A stretch of DNA of 64,000 nt from Pseudomonadales bacterium (GCA_028281885.1 JANQJA010000003.1:1-64000), one strand, 5' to 3'. Positions 47,049 to 55,808 are shown, counted from the stretch's first letter. A program made the numbers and translations. The notes: generated from the letters alone by a model not told the origin.

Positions 47049-48254
47049 GTGGGCAGGTCGAGACACTATAAACTCGTTAGCATATTGCTGGCCTTTGCCT
47101 GTTTTTCGGTGGAGGCCGGCAGCCTTGAGCAGGCCGGACGAATCCACAATCGTCTAGCGGGTGTGCCGGCGGATGCCGGTACGTCAGCCTTGATGACACA
47201 ACTGATTGATTCCGGTGACGCGCTGGGCGCCGCGTATCTGGCCATGGAGCACCCGGACTTTTACCGCACGACCCTGAAAAATTTCGTCACGCCCTGGACC
47301 AATCGCGATTTCGACATCTTTGCGCCGCTCAATGACTACTCGGCAACGGTGATCGGGATGGTTCGCGATGATGTCGACGCACGAGCGTTGCTGACCGGAA
47401 CGGTGATCTACACCGGTGATGGCAGCAGCGGCGAGCCCCCCTGGTCAGCGACCGACAACTTTCACTACGAGGCGCTTGAGCGCAGTGGCGCTGATCTGGC
47501 ACAGGTGCTGGTTGCTCGCGACCAGACCAGTCTGACGGGCGTGCCCGCGGAGGGTGTTGCCGGCGTTATGACCACGCGTGCAGCAGCGCGCGCTTTTTTC
47601 TACGCGGGAACCAATCGGGCGATGTTGAGGTATACCCTCGTCAATCATCTGTGTCATGACCTGGAGCAGGTTGCCGACACCTCCCTGCCACCCGATCGCG
47701 TTCGCCAGGATGTCACCCGGGCACCGGGCGGGGACAGCCGCGTGTTCCGAAACAACTGCGTGGGTTGCCACGCCGGGATGGACCCCCTGGCCCAGGCGTT
47801 TGCCTATCACAGCTTCGACTACGACCGCGACGCCGATCCTGAAGGGGAGCGCGGACGTCTGGTCTACAACGCCATCGGCGCCGTCGATCCCGAGACCGGG
47901 ACACGGGTGGTCGCCAAGTACCACATCAACAAAAACAACTTCCCGCTCGGCTTTGTCACGCCGGACGATCGCTGGACCAACTACTGGCGGCAGGGGCGAA
48001 ACCGGAAGCTTGGCTGGTCGATGTCGCTGGCCGGCAATGGCAACGGCGCCAGGACCCTGGGCGAGGAACTCGCCAACAGCGATGCCTTCGCCAGTTGTCA
48101 GGTACGAAAGGTGTTCCGGGCCGTGTGTCTGCGGGAACCGTCGAACGAGGCGGATGCGGATGCGATCGCCGCCATGACAGCATCGCTCACCGCAGGCGGC
48201 TACTCGCTGCGGCAGAGTTTTGCCGAAGCAGCGGTTTACTGTGCGGGGGAGTAG
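47049..48254 (+). CDS. Exported haem-binding protein, unknown
   Basis: 401 residues from a GTG preceded by GGAAGGA. A signal peptide (LVSILLAFACFSVEA) is followed by a mostly helical protein with one CVGCH haem site (Cys237 to His241) followed by AGMDPLAQAFAYHSFDY. The C-terminal part (CQVRKVFRAVCLREPSNEAD) recalls DUF1588/1585-like cytochrome proteins. It starts a three-gene unit with a di-haem lipoprotein and a Tat-exported protein. Confidence 0.75.
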   Translation: MGRSRHYKLVSILLAFACFSVEAGSLEQAGRIHNRLAGVPADAGTSALMTQLIDSGDALGAAYLAMEHPDFYRTTLKNFVTPWTNRDFDIFAPLNDYSATVIGMVRDDVDARALLTGTVIYTGDGSSGEPPWSATDNFHYEALERSGADLAQVLVARDQTSLTGVPAEGVAGVMTTRAAARAFFYAGTNRAMLRYTLVNHLCHDLEQVADTSLPPDRVRQDVTRAPGGDSRVFRNNCVGCHAGMDPLAQAFAYHSFDYDRDADPEGERGRLVYNAIGAVDPETGTRVVAKYHINKNNFPLGFVTPDDRWTNYWRQGRNRKLGWSMSLAGNGNGARTLGEELANSDAFASCQVRKVFRAVCLREPSNEADADAIAAMTASLTAGGYSLRQSFAEAAVYCAGE

Positions 48255-48260
48255 CTAGCC

Positions 48261-50690
48261 ATGGTCCGAAGCGCATTGGGAGTTCTGCTGATCATACTGT
48301 TGTCAGCCTGCGGGGATGGTGCCGGCCCCGCGGTTGAGACCCTGCCGAACCTGGCGGGTTCGGCTATCGACCGCTCTCTGGTGCTCAACGGACCGCCACC
48401 TGCCACCGACGACATCCAGCGCTTTCGCGTGCATGTCTGGGAAAACGTGGCGGCGGACAATCGCTGCGGCGAGTGCCATGGCAGCGGCGCCCAGTCACCC
48501 ACGTTTGCGCGCAATGACGACATCAATCTCGCCTACCAGGCGGCCAACACGGTGGTTGACCTGGGCCAGCCGGCCCGCTCGCGGATGGTCGCCAAGGTCG
48601 CCGAGGGGCACAACTGCTGGCTTGCATCGGACGCGGCCTGCGCGGACATCCTGACCGCATGGATTGCCAACTGGGCCGGCGATGCCGCCGCGACCGGTAC
48701 TACTATCACACTCACGCCGCCTGCGCCTCGTGACCCGGGTGCCTCGCGTTCCTTCCCGGAGGATGCTTCCGGCTTTGCGACAACGATTCATCCATTGCTG
48801 ACGACCTACTGCAGCGATTGCCACTCGGACCAGTCGGCAAACCCGCAGTCGCCCTTCTTTGCCGTGGTGGATGTCGATGCAGCCTATGAGGCGGTACGCA
48901 CCAAGATCGAGCTCGACGATCCGGCCGCATCCCGGCTGGTGGTGCGGCTTGGTTCGGAATTTCACAACTGCTGGTCCGACTGCGTGAGCAACGCTGCGGA
49001 GATGCTCGCGGCTATCGAAACCTTTGTCGCCGGCATATCGGAAACAGCAGTGGATCCGGCGCTGGTCACATCGCGGGCTCTCACCCTGGACGAAGGCGTG
49101 GTGGCTTCCGGCGGTGGCCGTCAGGATGGCAGCGTGATCGCGCTTTACGAATTCAAGACCATGACAGGTACGACCGCGTTCGACACCAGCGGGGTTTCCC
49201 CGGCGATGGACCTGACCTTTACAGGCGACGTGTCCTGGGTCGGCGGCTGGGGACTGCGCTTTGGCGAAAACGGCCGGGCGCAGGCGACAACCGCCGCGAG
49301 TCGGAAGCTATTCCAGCTCATCGAATCGACTGGCGAGTATGCCGTTGAGGCCTGGGCGTTACCGGCCAACGTGACACAGGAGGAAGCGCGCGTCGTCAGT
49401 TACTCGGGCAGTACGACGGCGTCGAACTTTATGCTCGGCCAGACGCTCTACAACTACGATTTTTTCTCCCGTTCCACGGCAACGGACAGCGCCGGCAGCC
49501 CGGCACTGTCGACGCCGGATGCTGACGAGGTGCTGCAGGCGGCACTCCAGCATGTGGTCGCGACTTTTGATCCGATCAGCGGACGACAGCTTTTCGTTAA
49601 CGGTGAGCGCATCGACGTGCCGGACGAGTCGGTGGGCGCGCTGTCCGACTGGGACGATACGTTTGCCTTTGTGCTGGGCAACGAGGTTTCGGGTGACCGC
49701 CTGTGGCAGGGCGTGCTGCGGCTGGTGGCGATTCACAACCGGGCACTGACCATCGACCAGGTTCGCGAAAACTTCGATGCCGGTGTCGGTGAACAGTTCT
49801 ACCTGCTGTTTGGCGTCAGCCACCTGATCGATGTGCCCGATGCGTATTTCGTGTTCGAGGTCAGTCAGTTCGACAGCTACAGCTACCTGTTCGGCAGGCC
49901 GTTCTTCATTTCCCTGGATGCCTCGGCCGAGCTTGCGGACATTCCGGTTGCCGGGCTTCGGGTCGGTATCAACGGTCGGGAACCCGAGGTCGGCCAGGCC
50001 TACAGCACAATGGACATCATGCTGGGCGAAGGTTATGAGCCGGGTAGCGGGCAGTCCCTTTCCACGGTCGGTACGATCCTCGGCATCGAGAAGGGGCCAG
50101 AGAGTGACGAGTTCTTTCTGACCTTCGACCGGCTGGGTGACCAGACCCATGTGCGGCTGGAATCACCCTTACAGCAGCCCGGCCTTGAGTTTGATCCGCT
50201 GGATTCACCTGACATCGGCATCCGGCTGTTCGATGAACTGAACGCGACACTGTCGGCCGTGACCACGGTGCCGACATCCCAGCCGGACGTTCGCGACACG
50301 TTCGAACGTGTGCGCCAGCAGCTTCCTGCTACGACCGATATTGAAGGATTCCTGTCATCGCAGCAGATGGCCATTACGCAGCTTGCGATTGAGTATTGCA
50401 ATGCCCTGGTGGAGGACGGCGGTCGCCGCGCAGCCCTGTTCCCGGCGTTTGATTTCAATACTGGCGTCAGCGTGGCGTTGGCCGATCCGACCGCGCTGAC
50501 GGTGCCGCTACTCGACCGCGTAATTGGCGTTGCCGGTGCATCGGGCCCGGACAGTGAACTGACGGAAGATGAACTCATCGCCCTGATCGACCAGCTTGCG
50601 GCCGGTGGTGGAGATGTCACCAGGACCCGCACCATTGCCAAAGCAGTTTGCGCCGCCGTCGCGGGCAGTGCCGCCACGCTTGTTCAATAA
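48261..50690 (+). CDS. Di-haem lipoprotein with LamG-like domain
   Basis: 809 residues. The lipobox LLSAC gives Cys17. Two haem sites are CGECH (69-73) and CSDCH (184-188), each in a small cytochrome-like module. A concanavalin/LamG-like sandwich follows (about 290-520; LYEFKTMTGTTAFDTSG, WALPANVTQEEARVVSYSGS, ATFDPISGRQLFVNGERI). Such proteins often bind polysaccharide or large extracellular substrates. It follows the previous gene after six bases. Confidence 0.8.
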   Translation: MVRSALGVLLIILLSACGDGAGPAVETLPNLAGSAIDRSLVLNGPPPATDDIQRFRVHVWENVAADNRCGECHGSGAQSPTFARNDDINLAYQAANTVVDLGQPARSRMVAKVAEGHNCWLASDAACADILTAWIANWAGDAAATGTTITLTPPAPRDPGASRSFPEDASGFATTIHPLLTTYCSDCHSDQSANPQSPFFAVVDVDAAYEAVRTKIELDDPAASRLVVRLGSEFHNCWSDCVSNAAEMLAAIETFVAGISETAVDPALVTSRALTLDEGVVASGGGRQDGSVIALYEFKTMTGTTAFDTSGVSPAMDLTFTGDVSWVGGWGLRFGENGRAQATTAASRKLFQLIESTGEYAVEAWALPANVTQEEARVVSYSGSTTASNFMLGQTLYNYDFFSRSTATDSAGSPALSTPDADEVLQAALQHVVATFDPISGRQLFVNGERIDVPDESVGALSDWDDTFAFVLGNEVSGDRLWQGVLRLVAIHNRALTIDQVRENFDAGVGEQFYLLFGVSHLIDVPDAYFVFEVSQFDSYSYLFGRPFFISLDASAELADIPVAGLRVGINGREPEVGQAYSTMDIMLGEGYEPGSGQSLSTVGTILGIEKGPESDEFFLTFDRLGDQTHVRLESPLQQPGLEFDPLDSPDIGIRLFDELNATLSAVTTVPTSQPDVRDTFERVRQQLPATTDIEGFLSSQQMAITQLAIEYCNALVEDGGRRAALFPAFDFNTGVSVALADPTALTVPLLDRVIGVAGASGPDSELTEDELIALIDQLAAGGGDVTRTRTIAKAVCAAVAGSAATLVQ

Positions 50691-50709
50691 CCATTCAATG
50701 AGGTGAACC

Positions 50710-52302
50710 ATGACCCGTAAGTCCCTGCCTCCCGATACACCGCTCATGTTTGACGATCACGCGGCACCGATCAGCCGCCGCGACTTCATTCGCCAGGGGT
50801 TTCACAACGGTGCGGCGGTGGTCGGCGGTCTTGGCGTATTTTCGATGTTTGCCAATCCGCATACCGCCCGCGCTGCCCTGTCCAGTGACCTGGAAGCGCT
50901 AAAGCAGACCTGCGGCATTGCGGTCCAGGGGGCCGGCCGGATTCCCTTTATCTGCTTTGATCTCGCGGGCGGGGCGAACATGGCGGGATCTAACGTGCTG
51001 ACCGGGGGGCAGGGCGGGCAGCTCGACTTCCTGACAACGGCGGGATACTCCAAGCTTGGGTTGCCGGGTGACCAGGTGCCCTCGGCGGTTGATCCCGTGA
51101 CCGGCAACACGGATTTCGTGAACACGGACCTTGGCCTCGCGTTTCATAGTGATTCCCAGTTCCTGCGCGGCATTCTTGAGCGCGTTGCTCCGGCCACCGC
51201 CGTTGCCATCAACGGCGCCGTCATCCCGGCCCGGTCCGAGAACGACACCGGCAACAACCCGCACAATCCCATGTATGCTATCAACCGCGCCGGCGCGGAC
51301 GGTTCGCTGCTGACCCTGATCGGCTCGCGCAGTTCAGACTCGGGCGGCAACTCCATGGCACCGGTGGATATGATGGACCCGTCGCTGCGCCCCACCAAGG
51401 TGGATCGACCGGGTGATGTCACCGGCCTGGTGGATGTGGGCGACCTGGTCGGGCTGCTTGAACAGAACGATGCGGTCGCGGTGATGGAAACGATACAACG
51501 CATCTCCGACCTGAAGCTGGCATCGGTCAGTACGCGCCTCACGCGGGACGACATCATCAAGGATCTGGTTCGATGCGGTTACGTCAAGAGTGCCGATCTC
51601 GCAGACCGTTTCGGCGATCCGACATCACTGAACCCGGCCATCGATCCCGATATTGTCGGTCCTGCAGGTATCTTTACCGCCGCCGAGTTCGACGGAGAAC
51701 GCGAGTTTCAGAAGACCGCCTCTGTGATGAAGCTGGTCGTCAACGGTTTTGCCGGCGCCGGCTGCATTACGATGGGCGGCTTCGACTATCACACGGGAGA
51801 GCGGGGCACGGGGGAACTTCGTGACCTGCGCGCCGGCCGCTGCATGGGGGCCTGCCTTGAGTATGCTGCCAGGGTTGGCGTGCCGCTGATGCTCTACGTA
51901 TTTAGCGATGGATCGGTCGCCAGCAACGGGCGCATCGACGACAGTGTCGAGGGGCGGGGCAAGGGTGAATGGACCGGTGACAACCAGCAGACTGCGGCAT
52001 CCTTCTTCCTGGTTTACTCGCCCGCTGGCCGCGCACAGTTGCTGGGTGGCACCGCAGGCGAGCAGGCAAGACACCAGCAACTGGGCTGGTTTCGCGGCGA
52101 CGGCAATGTCGAAACGGCATCGAGCCCGGCAGCGAACAACGTCAACCTGCTGGTGCAGACCGTCGCGCTGAACTACCTTGCTCTGCACGGAGAGCAGGGC
52201 CGCTTCGCGGAGTTGTTCCCGGGTCACGGGCTAGGCAACGCGACCGCCCTTGATGCACTCACCGCCTTCGCGCCGGTGGTGTCGGGAACCCTGTCCGGTT
52301 AG
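50710..52302 (+). CDS. Tat-exported protein, DUF1501-like
   Basis: 530 residues. SRRDFIRQG near residue 23 is a twin-arginine signal followed by a hydrophobic stretch (AAVVGGLGVFSMFA). The mature part begins with IPFICFDLAGGANMAGSNVL and has DNQQTAASFFLVYSPAGRAQ later, which recalls the alkaline-phosphatase-fold DUF1501 family. Tat export suggests that it folds, possibly with metal, in the cytoplasm. DUF1501 genes paired with cytochrome-like DUF genes are common in polysaccharide-degrading bacteria. The assignment to DUF1501 is tentative. Confidence 0.65.
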   Translation: MTRKSLPPDTPLMFDDHAAPISRRDFIRQGFHNGAAVVGGLGVFSMFANPHTARAALSSDLEALKQTCGIAVQGAGRIPFICFDLAGGANMAGSNVLTGGQGGQLDFLTTAGYSKLGLPGDQVPSAVDPVTGNTDFVNTDLGLAFHSDSQFLRGILERVAPATAVAINGAVIPARSENDTGNNPHNPMYAINRAGADGSLLTLIGSRSSDSGGNSMAPVDMMDPSLRPTKVDRPGDVTGLVDVGDLVGLLEQNDAVAVMETIQRISDLKLASVSTRLTRDDIIKDLVRCGYVKSADLADRFGDPTSLNPAIDPDIVGPAGIFTAAEFDGEREFQKTASVMKLVVNGFAGAGCITMGGFDYHTGERGTGELRDLRAGRCMGACLEYAARVGVPLMLYVFSDGSVASNGRIDDSVEGRGKGEWTGDNQQTAASFFLVYSPAGRAQLLGGTAGEQARHQQLGWFRGDGNVETASSPAANNVNLLVQTVALNYLALHGEQGRFAELFPGHGLGNATALDALTAFAPVVSGTLSG

Positions 52303-52328
52303 TCAGTCAAACGGCGGGTTGGCACAGA

Positions 52329-52526
52329 CTAGTTGTTGATGATCTCGTCGCGTTCGCGCTTGTATTCATCATACGGTTTGCTGGCCGCTTCCATGCATTC
52401 TTCATACTGAGAAGGCGGCAGCCTGGCGAACCCCCTGCGATTTTCATGCTGGATGTTGTCGTAGATCGCCCGATTGCTGCATCCGGACACCACGGCAACG
52501 CAAAGTAAAAGTGGGCGTTGGCTAAC
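52329..52526 (-). pseudogene. Small lipoprotein gene lacking its start, cut at the array end
   Basis: The frame ending at 52329 reads ...LLLCVAVVSGC, a lipobox, then SNRAIYDNIQHENRRGF and ends with EYKRERDEIINN. Reading upstream there is no ATG, GTG or TTG before a stop; the signal peptide runs straight into the attC core GTTAGCC. The first few codons were thus replaced when the cassette array arrived or shifted here. The intact version would be a 60-65 residue outer-membrane lipoprotein. Confidence 0.7.
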
Positions 52527-52628
52527 AGAAGACTGTCCTCATCCTCGGAGTAGTCTGCTTCGTGAATGAAATACCGTGTTTCTTAAAGTTGTTGCAGGCT
52601 TTCCGTTTATTCAACGGCCTGTTAGCTT
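52519..52628 (-). repeat. attC site at the downstream array border
   Basis: The cores GCTAACAG (52521-52528) and CTGTTAGC (52619-52626) pair perfectly over eight bases. The inner L-box pairing is less clear than in the other sites. The stop of the HsdR-like cassette lies in one core; the other abuts the start-less lipoprotein. Confidence 0.7.
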
Positions 52629-53428
52629 CCGGTCCCCTGGCTATCTGAGACGTCTTCCGTCTTTGATTCGTTACTTCGTTTTTTCGACCGAAGGCGCTTT
52701 TTCATTGATCGTTGTACGTTCTTATGCGCTTCTTTGGCGGCGTCGCTCTCAATTAGATCTCGTTTTAGAACTTCGTTTGCAATCAACTCTTCGATTTCTT
52801 CATTCGACACCTTTATACCTTCTTTGATCTTTCTCAATTCTCGGCGAACTATGCTGGTCACAGGCTCGGTCAGGAGTAGCGCTCCTATTGTGTAGCGATT
52901 CACTGATTGGCGATACTCATAAAATTCGTCAATTAGGTCTTTCCGCACACCACGTTTGCACAACAAGAAAAGTGTTTCTTGATCTTCTTTCTTCCGAGGA
53001 TTGATATTGAGGAAGTTAAATTCTAGAAGTTTGGTGCTTTCGACACGATCATCAAGGGTAACTCTATATACTTCCCAGTTAATACCGTTGGTCAGCACAA
53101 CCCACTTTATTCCTGCCTGCGATGCATACGTGACTGCTTGACGCAGATGAGTGTCTTTGAGACTAATACCGATGGCTTTGACTTCAATGAGATACTCGAC
53201 CTTCTTATTGACCTTAATTGCGAGATCACAGTAGGTACCTTGAATGGCGTACTCACGAGTTATTTCTGCGTACTTATCGAAGCCGAACACATCGTCGAGG
53301 ATATCTGTCACAATCGTTACGGTATCGGATTCGTTGACGTCTCGTTCTCTTGCTTGTTCAAGTACCTTTTTAAACTTAGGAATGGAAGCGGTCAGTCTCT
53401 TCGAAGTGACAGCAGGAATATTGGCCAT
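52622..53428 (-). CDS. Cassette 11: HsdR N-terminal-like nuclease-fold protein
   Basis: 268 residues from ATG 53428 with AGAGGAG upstream. Residues about 36-110 fit the type I restriction enzyme R N-terminal fold: D68 in TYCDLAI, then E82 and K84 in YLIEVKAIG, the D-ExK triad of PD-(D/E)XK nucleases. No helicase part is present, so it is a stand-alone protein that may cut or bind DNA, perhaps in defence. The C-terminal part is basic and charged (KKRLRSKKRSNESKTED). The stop overlaps an attC core. Confidence 0.8.
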   Translation of the reverse strand: MANIPAVTSKRLTASIPKFKKVLEQARERDVNESDTVTIVTDILDDVFGFDKYAEITREYAIQGTYCDLAIKVNKKVEYLIEVKAIGISLKDTHLRQAVTYASQAGIKWVVLTNGINWEVYRVTLDDRVESTKLLEFNFLNINPRKKEDQETLFLLCKRGVRKDLIDEFYEYRQSVNRYTIGALLLTEPVTSIVRRELRKIKEGIKVSNEEIEELIANEVLKRDLIESDAAKEAHKNVQRSMKKRLRSKKRSNESKTEDVSDSQGTGS

Positions 53429-53467
53429 GATTCATTCTCCTCTTTCAGCGTTGATCCAGACTATGAA

Positions 53468-53545
53468 GCAAACACTCATTTAAGCGCGTGACATGGCACG
53501 TCCGCGTGAGCGACAGCGATCGGCTTTCGATTGCATGTTGTGTGT
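53468..53545 (-). repeat. attC site between cassettes 10 and 11
   Basis: On the minus strand CACACAACATGCAATCG ... GCTTAAATGAGTGTTTGC matches the R''-L'' and L'-R' plan. The interior resembles the site at 58427-58558 (CGATCGCTG...GCG; GTGTCACGC). Short (about 78 bases) and somewhat degenerate. Confidence 0.65.
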
Positions 53546-53992
53546 CTACTTCATCGTCCCGATTGTGCCGCCACATTGTTGATAACAGGCACGGAAATCA
53601 TTATCGCATTGTGAGTAGCTTGCGCTGTGGTAACAGCCTTGTTTGTAGCAGTGGCTCTTGGCACATCTTTGCTTTACGCAGCCTGCACGGTTTGATGCGT
53701 ACTTCAAGCAAGCAACGTATTCTTTCTCGGCTTCTGCTTCACAAGTAGTGAATTCTTCCTCAGCGGTTGCGATGCAACTATCGAATTCGTTCTGATTTTT
53801 TTCTAAGCAGCTATTTTGTGTATAGGTCGCTGATCGAACTTGCGATGCTCGGCAAGTCTGTTGCGATTCTTGACAGCCGGTAACACATACGATTCCCTGC
53901 TCTGTCGTCGGGGGCGTATACGTATACTGAGTAGTACAGCCAGCGATAGATGCAAGTAGCCCTGCGATTGCTAAGATCTTGATCAGTTTCAT
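53546..53992 (-). CDS. Cassette 10: cysteine-rich lipoprotein
   Basis: 148 residues from ATG 53992. MKLIKILAIAGLLASIAGC is a clear lipoprotein signal. The mature part holds about 14 more Cys residues, often spaced C-x3-C or C-x7-C (CVTGCQESQQTC, CAKSHCYKQGCYHSASYSQC), so a disulfide-rich helical fold is likely. Function not recognised. Confidence 0.75.
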   Translation of the reverse strand: MKLIKILAIAGLLASIAGCTTQYTYTPPTTEQGIVCVTGCQESQQTCRASQVRSATYTQNSCLEKNQNEFDSCIATAEEEFTTCEAEAEKEYVACLKYASNRAGCVKQRCAKSHCYKQGCYHSASYSQCDNDFRACYQQCGGTIGTMK

Positions 53993-54013
53993 TGGTCTAA
54001 ACCCCATTTCATT

Positions 54014-54131
54014 TGCGGTCAGTTAAATGGCGGATGACATTTGGTCAAGCCGCGTAGTCGTTCTGCCATCAACATTTCACAGCAGCCTTGATGGCAGGTC
54101 GATACGTCGGACTTAAATTTCATGTTATGTG
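54014..54131 (-). repeat. Degenerate attC site between cassettes 9 and 10
   Basis: The R'' side ACATAACATGAAATTTAAG is good and contains the cassette 9 stop. The L' side CATTTAACTGACC is recognisable, but the outer R' core is not a proper GTTRRRY. Probably decayed and no longer active. Confidence 0.55.
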
Positions 54132-54665
54132 TCGGTCATGCCAGATCTTGTAGGACGCGATTGAGTTCCTCACTTTTCCGTAGTGAGAAACGACATTTAG
54201 TTTGCGGGCTGTCCCTTCAATGTTCGAGTAAACTGTCGTGGAAAAGATTCCGATGTCTCCCGACTGCATCTTCTCGAACGCCTCCTTGTCGATCGTAAAA
54301 TCATATGTCGTCTCAGAGTTTGGGCCTATGAACATCGACTCATAGTCGATATTCGAACTCTTGATACATAGTACTTCACCATCGTTTTTGAACTTTGGTA
54401 GGTCTATCAGATATATGTCGGTAGAACTCAGAAGCACTTCTGTGCTCCCCTTATTGGCTAGAGCCATGGTGATAACCAGCTCTCCATCGCTCACGAAATT
54501 CGCAGAATCTACTTTGGAAGTAAGCAGCGGTCTGGTTTTTAGCCTCAATTCTTGCAAGGCAGCTTCTGACACCTTCCTGCTAATGAAGGCGGAATACCCG
54601 GCGAATATACATAGGATCGCCGTTATGCCCAAGTTTATGTATGCGATGTACAAAGGCTCATTCAT
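54120..54665 (-). CDS. Cassette 9: membrane-anchored protein, unknown
   Basis: 181 residues from ATG 54665. The N-terminal membrane helix IAYINLGITAILCIFAGYSAF is followed by a short helix and an Ig-like beta domain (LVITMALANKGSTEVLLSST; ETTYDFTIDKEAF). The TGA stop is in an attC core. No family recognised. Confidence 0.7.
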   Translation of the reverse strand: MNEPLYIAYINLGITAILCIFAGYSAFISRKVSEAALQELRLKTRPLLTSKVDSANFVSDGELVITMALANKGSTEVLLSSTDIYLIDLPKFKNDGEVLCIKSSNIDYESMFIGPNSETTYDFTIDKEAFEKMQSGDIGIFSTTVYSNIEGTARKLNVVSHYGKVRNSIASYKIWHDRHIT

Positions 54666-54683
54666 TGCGCTGCGACTCGAATA

Positions 54684-54788
54684 GCTACATGACACCAAGT
54701 TGAGCTACTAAGTGACTCTGGCGCGCGGATTGAGTATGCAAGCCTAGCAACAAGCTCCTTGGTCAGTTTCAATTTCATGTTAGGCGCT
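54684..54788 (-). repeat. attC site between cassettes 8 and 9
   Basis: The minus strand starts GCGCCTAACATGAAATTGAAACTG and ends GCTCAACTTGGTGTCATGTAG. The first core is perfect; the second is GTCATGT instead of GTTATGT. The middle (CCTTGGTC...TGCATACTC) is related to the sites at 59698 and 56705. Confidence 0.8.
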
Positions 54789-55244
54789 TCGTGGCACTTT
54801 ACCTTCTTGGATGGCTTTGATGAGACTCTCAAAGATCTTTTTTCCGCCTTCGCCCATGCCATGGTACATGCCCTCAAGTAATGAAAGAGTCAGAGTTGCC
54901 CCATCAGAAAATAAGAAACCCGTTTCGTAGAACTCACAGTGTTTGAGCTCAATGGGTTTTGATGCACGGTAAACGAGTTCGCAGTTGTAGAATTTGCAGC
55001 CGTCAAAGACTCTGCCGTCCAATTCAACTCTAGTATTGCGGAATTCTTGGTTGTGGAACTTGACCATTTCTGCAAGTTCCTCTTCAGTACTGCCAGCCTC
55101 CAAGTCAATCTCAAGACCGCTGATCTTCGCGCGCCCAACCTTGCCCAACAGTTCGGATATCTGGCTGCGAAACATGAATGAAATTGCCACTGCGGCAATG
55201 GGCCAACTAGCGAGAATTTTGAGTATTTCGATAGCGAGGTCCAT
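54780..55244 (-). CDS. Cassette 8: membrane protein with pentapeptide-like stretch
   Basis: 154 residues from ATG 55244; an ATG at 55259 inside the core is also possible. The N-terminal helix ILASWPIAAVAISFMF anchors it. The middle VELDGRVFDGCKFYNCELVY looks like short pentapeptide-type repeats (A/C-(D/N)-L/F pattern). The TAA stop is in the attC core GCCTAACA. Function unknown. Confidence 0.7.
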   Translation of the reverse strand: MDLAIEILKILASWPIAAVAISFMFRSQISELLGKVGRAKISGLEIDLEAGSTEEELAEMVKFHNQEFRNTRVELDGRVFDGCKFYNCELVYRASKPIELKHCEFYETGFLFSDGATLTLSLLEGMYHGMGEGGKKIFESLIKAIQEGKVPRSA

Positions 55245-55440
55245 GATTTCGCCTAACATTTAGAGGTGGAAGATTTCCAAATAAATAGATGATGTGTCTG
55301 TGGATTGGATAGCGGTCACTCACGTCCTTGAGACTTGGTTTGATCCTGAGAGTGTAGCTCTGTGAATTCAGAATCGCACTTGTCAAAAAATGAACAGTGC
55401 TAGCGACGAGGGAGAAGTCCGAAGGCGAGGTAGCACGGCG
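55244..55440 (-). repeat. Second copy of the MFS 3' end and array border inside the array
   Basis: Bases 55264-55440 match 60497-60674, almost without gaps. The match covers the last MFS codons (here YLAFGLLPRR-stop), about 75 nearly identical bases after the stop, and the TTTCCACCT segment. The copy then runs into ATGTTAGGC, a cassette core. The fragment has no start and is not a gene. It marks a second array border. Confidence 0.85.
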
Positions 55441-55697
55441 TCACCTTGCTGGCCTGGCAGGGTCTGAGTCACTTGAGTTGACTTCGTTCCTAAGATCATT
55501 TGGTAGCAAACGATCTAGTTCCTTGCGGAACATCTCCCGATAGTCAGCCTTGGAGAACCTGAACCTAACGCGGTGACGTTTTCCAAGTCTGAGTCCTTAG
55601 TGCCGCCCCATGGGATGTTGTCGTTGCTGGTTCGTTGGGAATACTTACTCAAGGCTCGCAAGCAATTCACGACCGCAACCTTTGGATCGTCAGCCAT
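55441..55697 (-). pseudogene. Cassette 7: frameshifted gene of unknown function
   Basis: A start at 55697 (MADDPKVAVVNCLRALSKY...) reads to 55515. A second frame, shifted by one base near 55590, continues with LGKRHRVRFRFSKADYREMF and ends at TGA 55441 (DSDPARPAR). Both pieces look like real protein, so a one-base indel has probably broken one gene of about 85 codons or more. Its own downstream attC is missing, replaced by the MFS-end repeat. Confidence 0.6.
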
Positions 55698-55719
55698 ATG
55701 CGCAGCGCTCTCTCTAGGA

Positions 55720-55808
55720 AGCTAACACCAAGTTAAGCCGCCAAGCTGTTCTGGAGTGCGAGTTGTGCACGCAAGCCGTGTGACAGGCTCCTTGGTTCAT
55801 GTTAGAGA
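55720..55808 (-). repeat. attC site between cassettes 6 and 7
   Basis: The minus strand begins CTCTCTAACATG and ends CGGCTTAACTTGGTGTTAGC. Cores CTCTAAC and GTTAGCT. The L'' arm is shortened compared with its relatives. The interior (GTGACAGGCTCC, GCAAGC) belongs to the same subfamily as 56705 and 59698. Confidence 0.8.
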
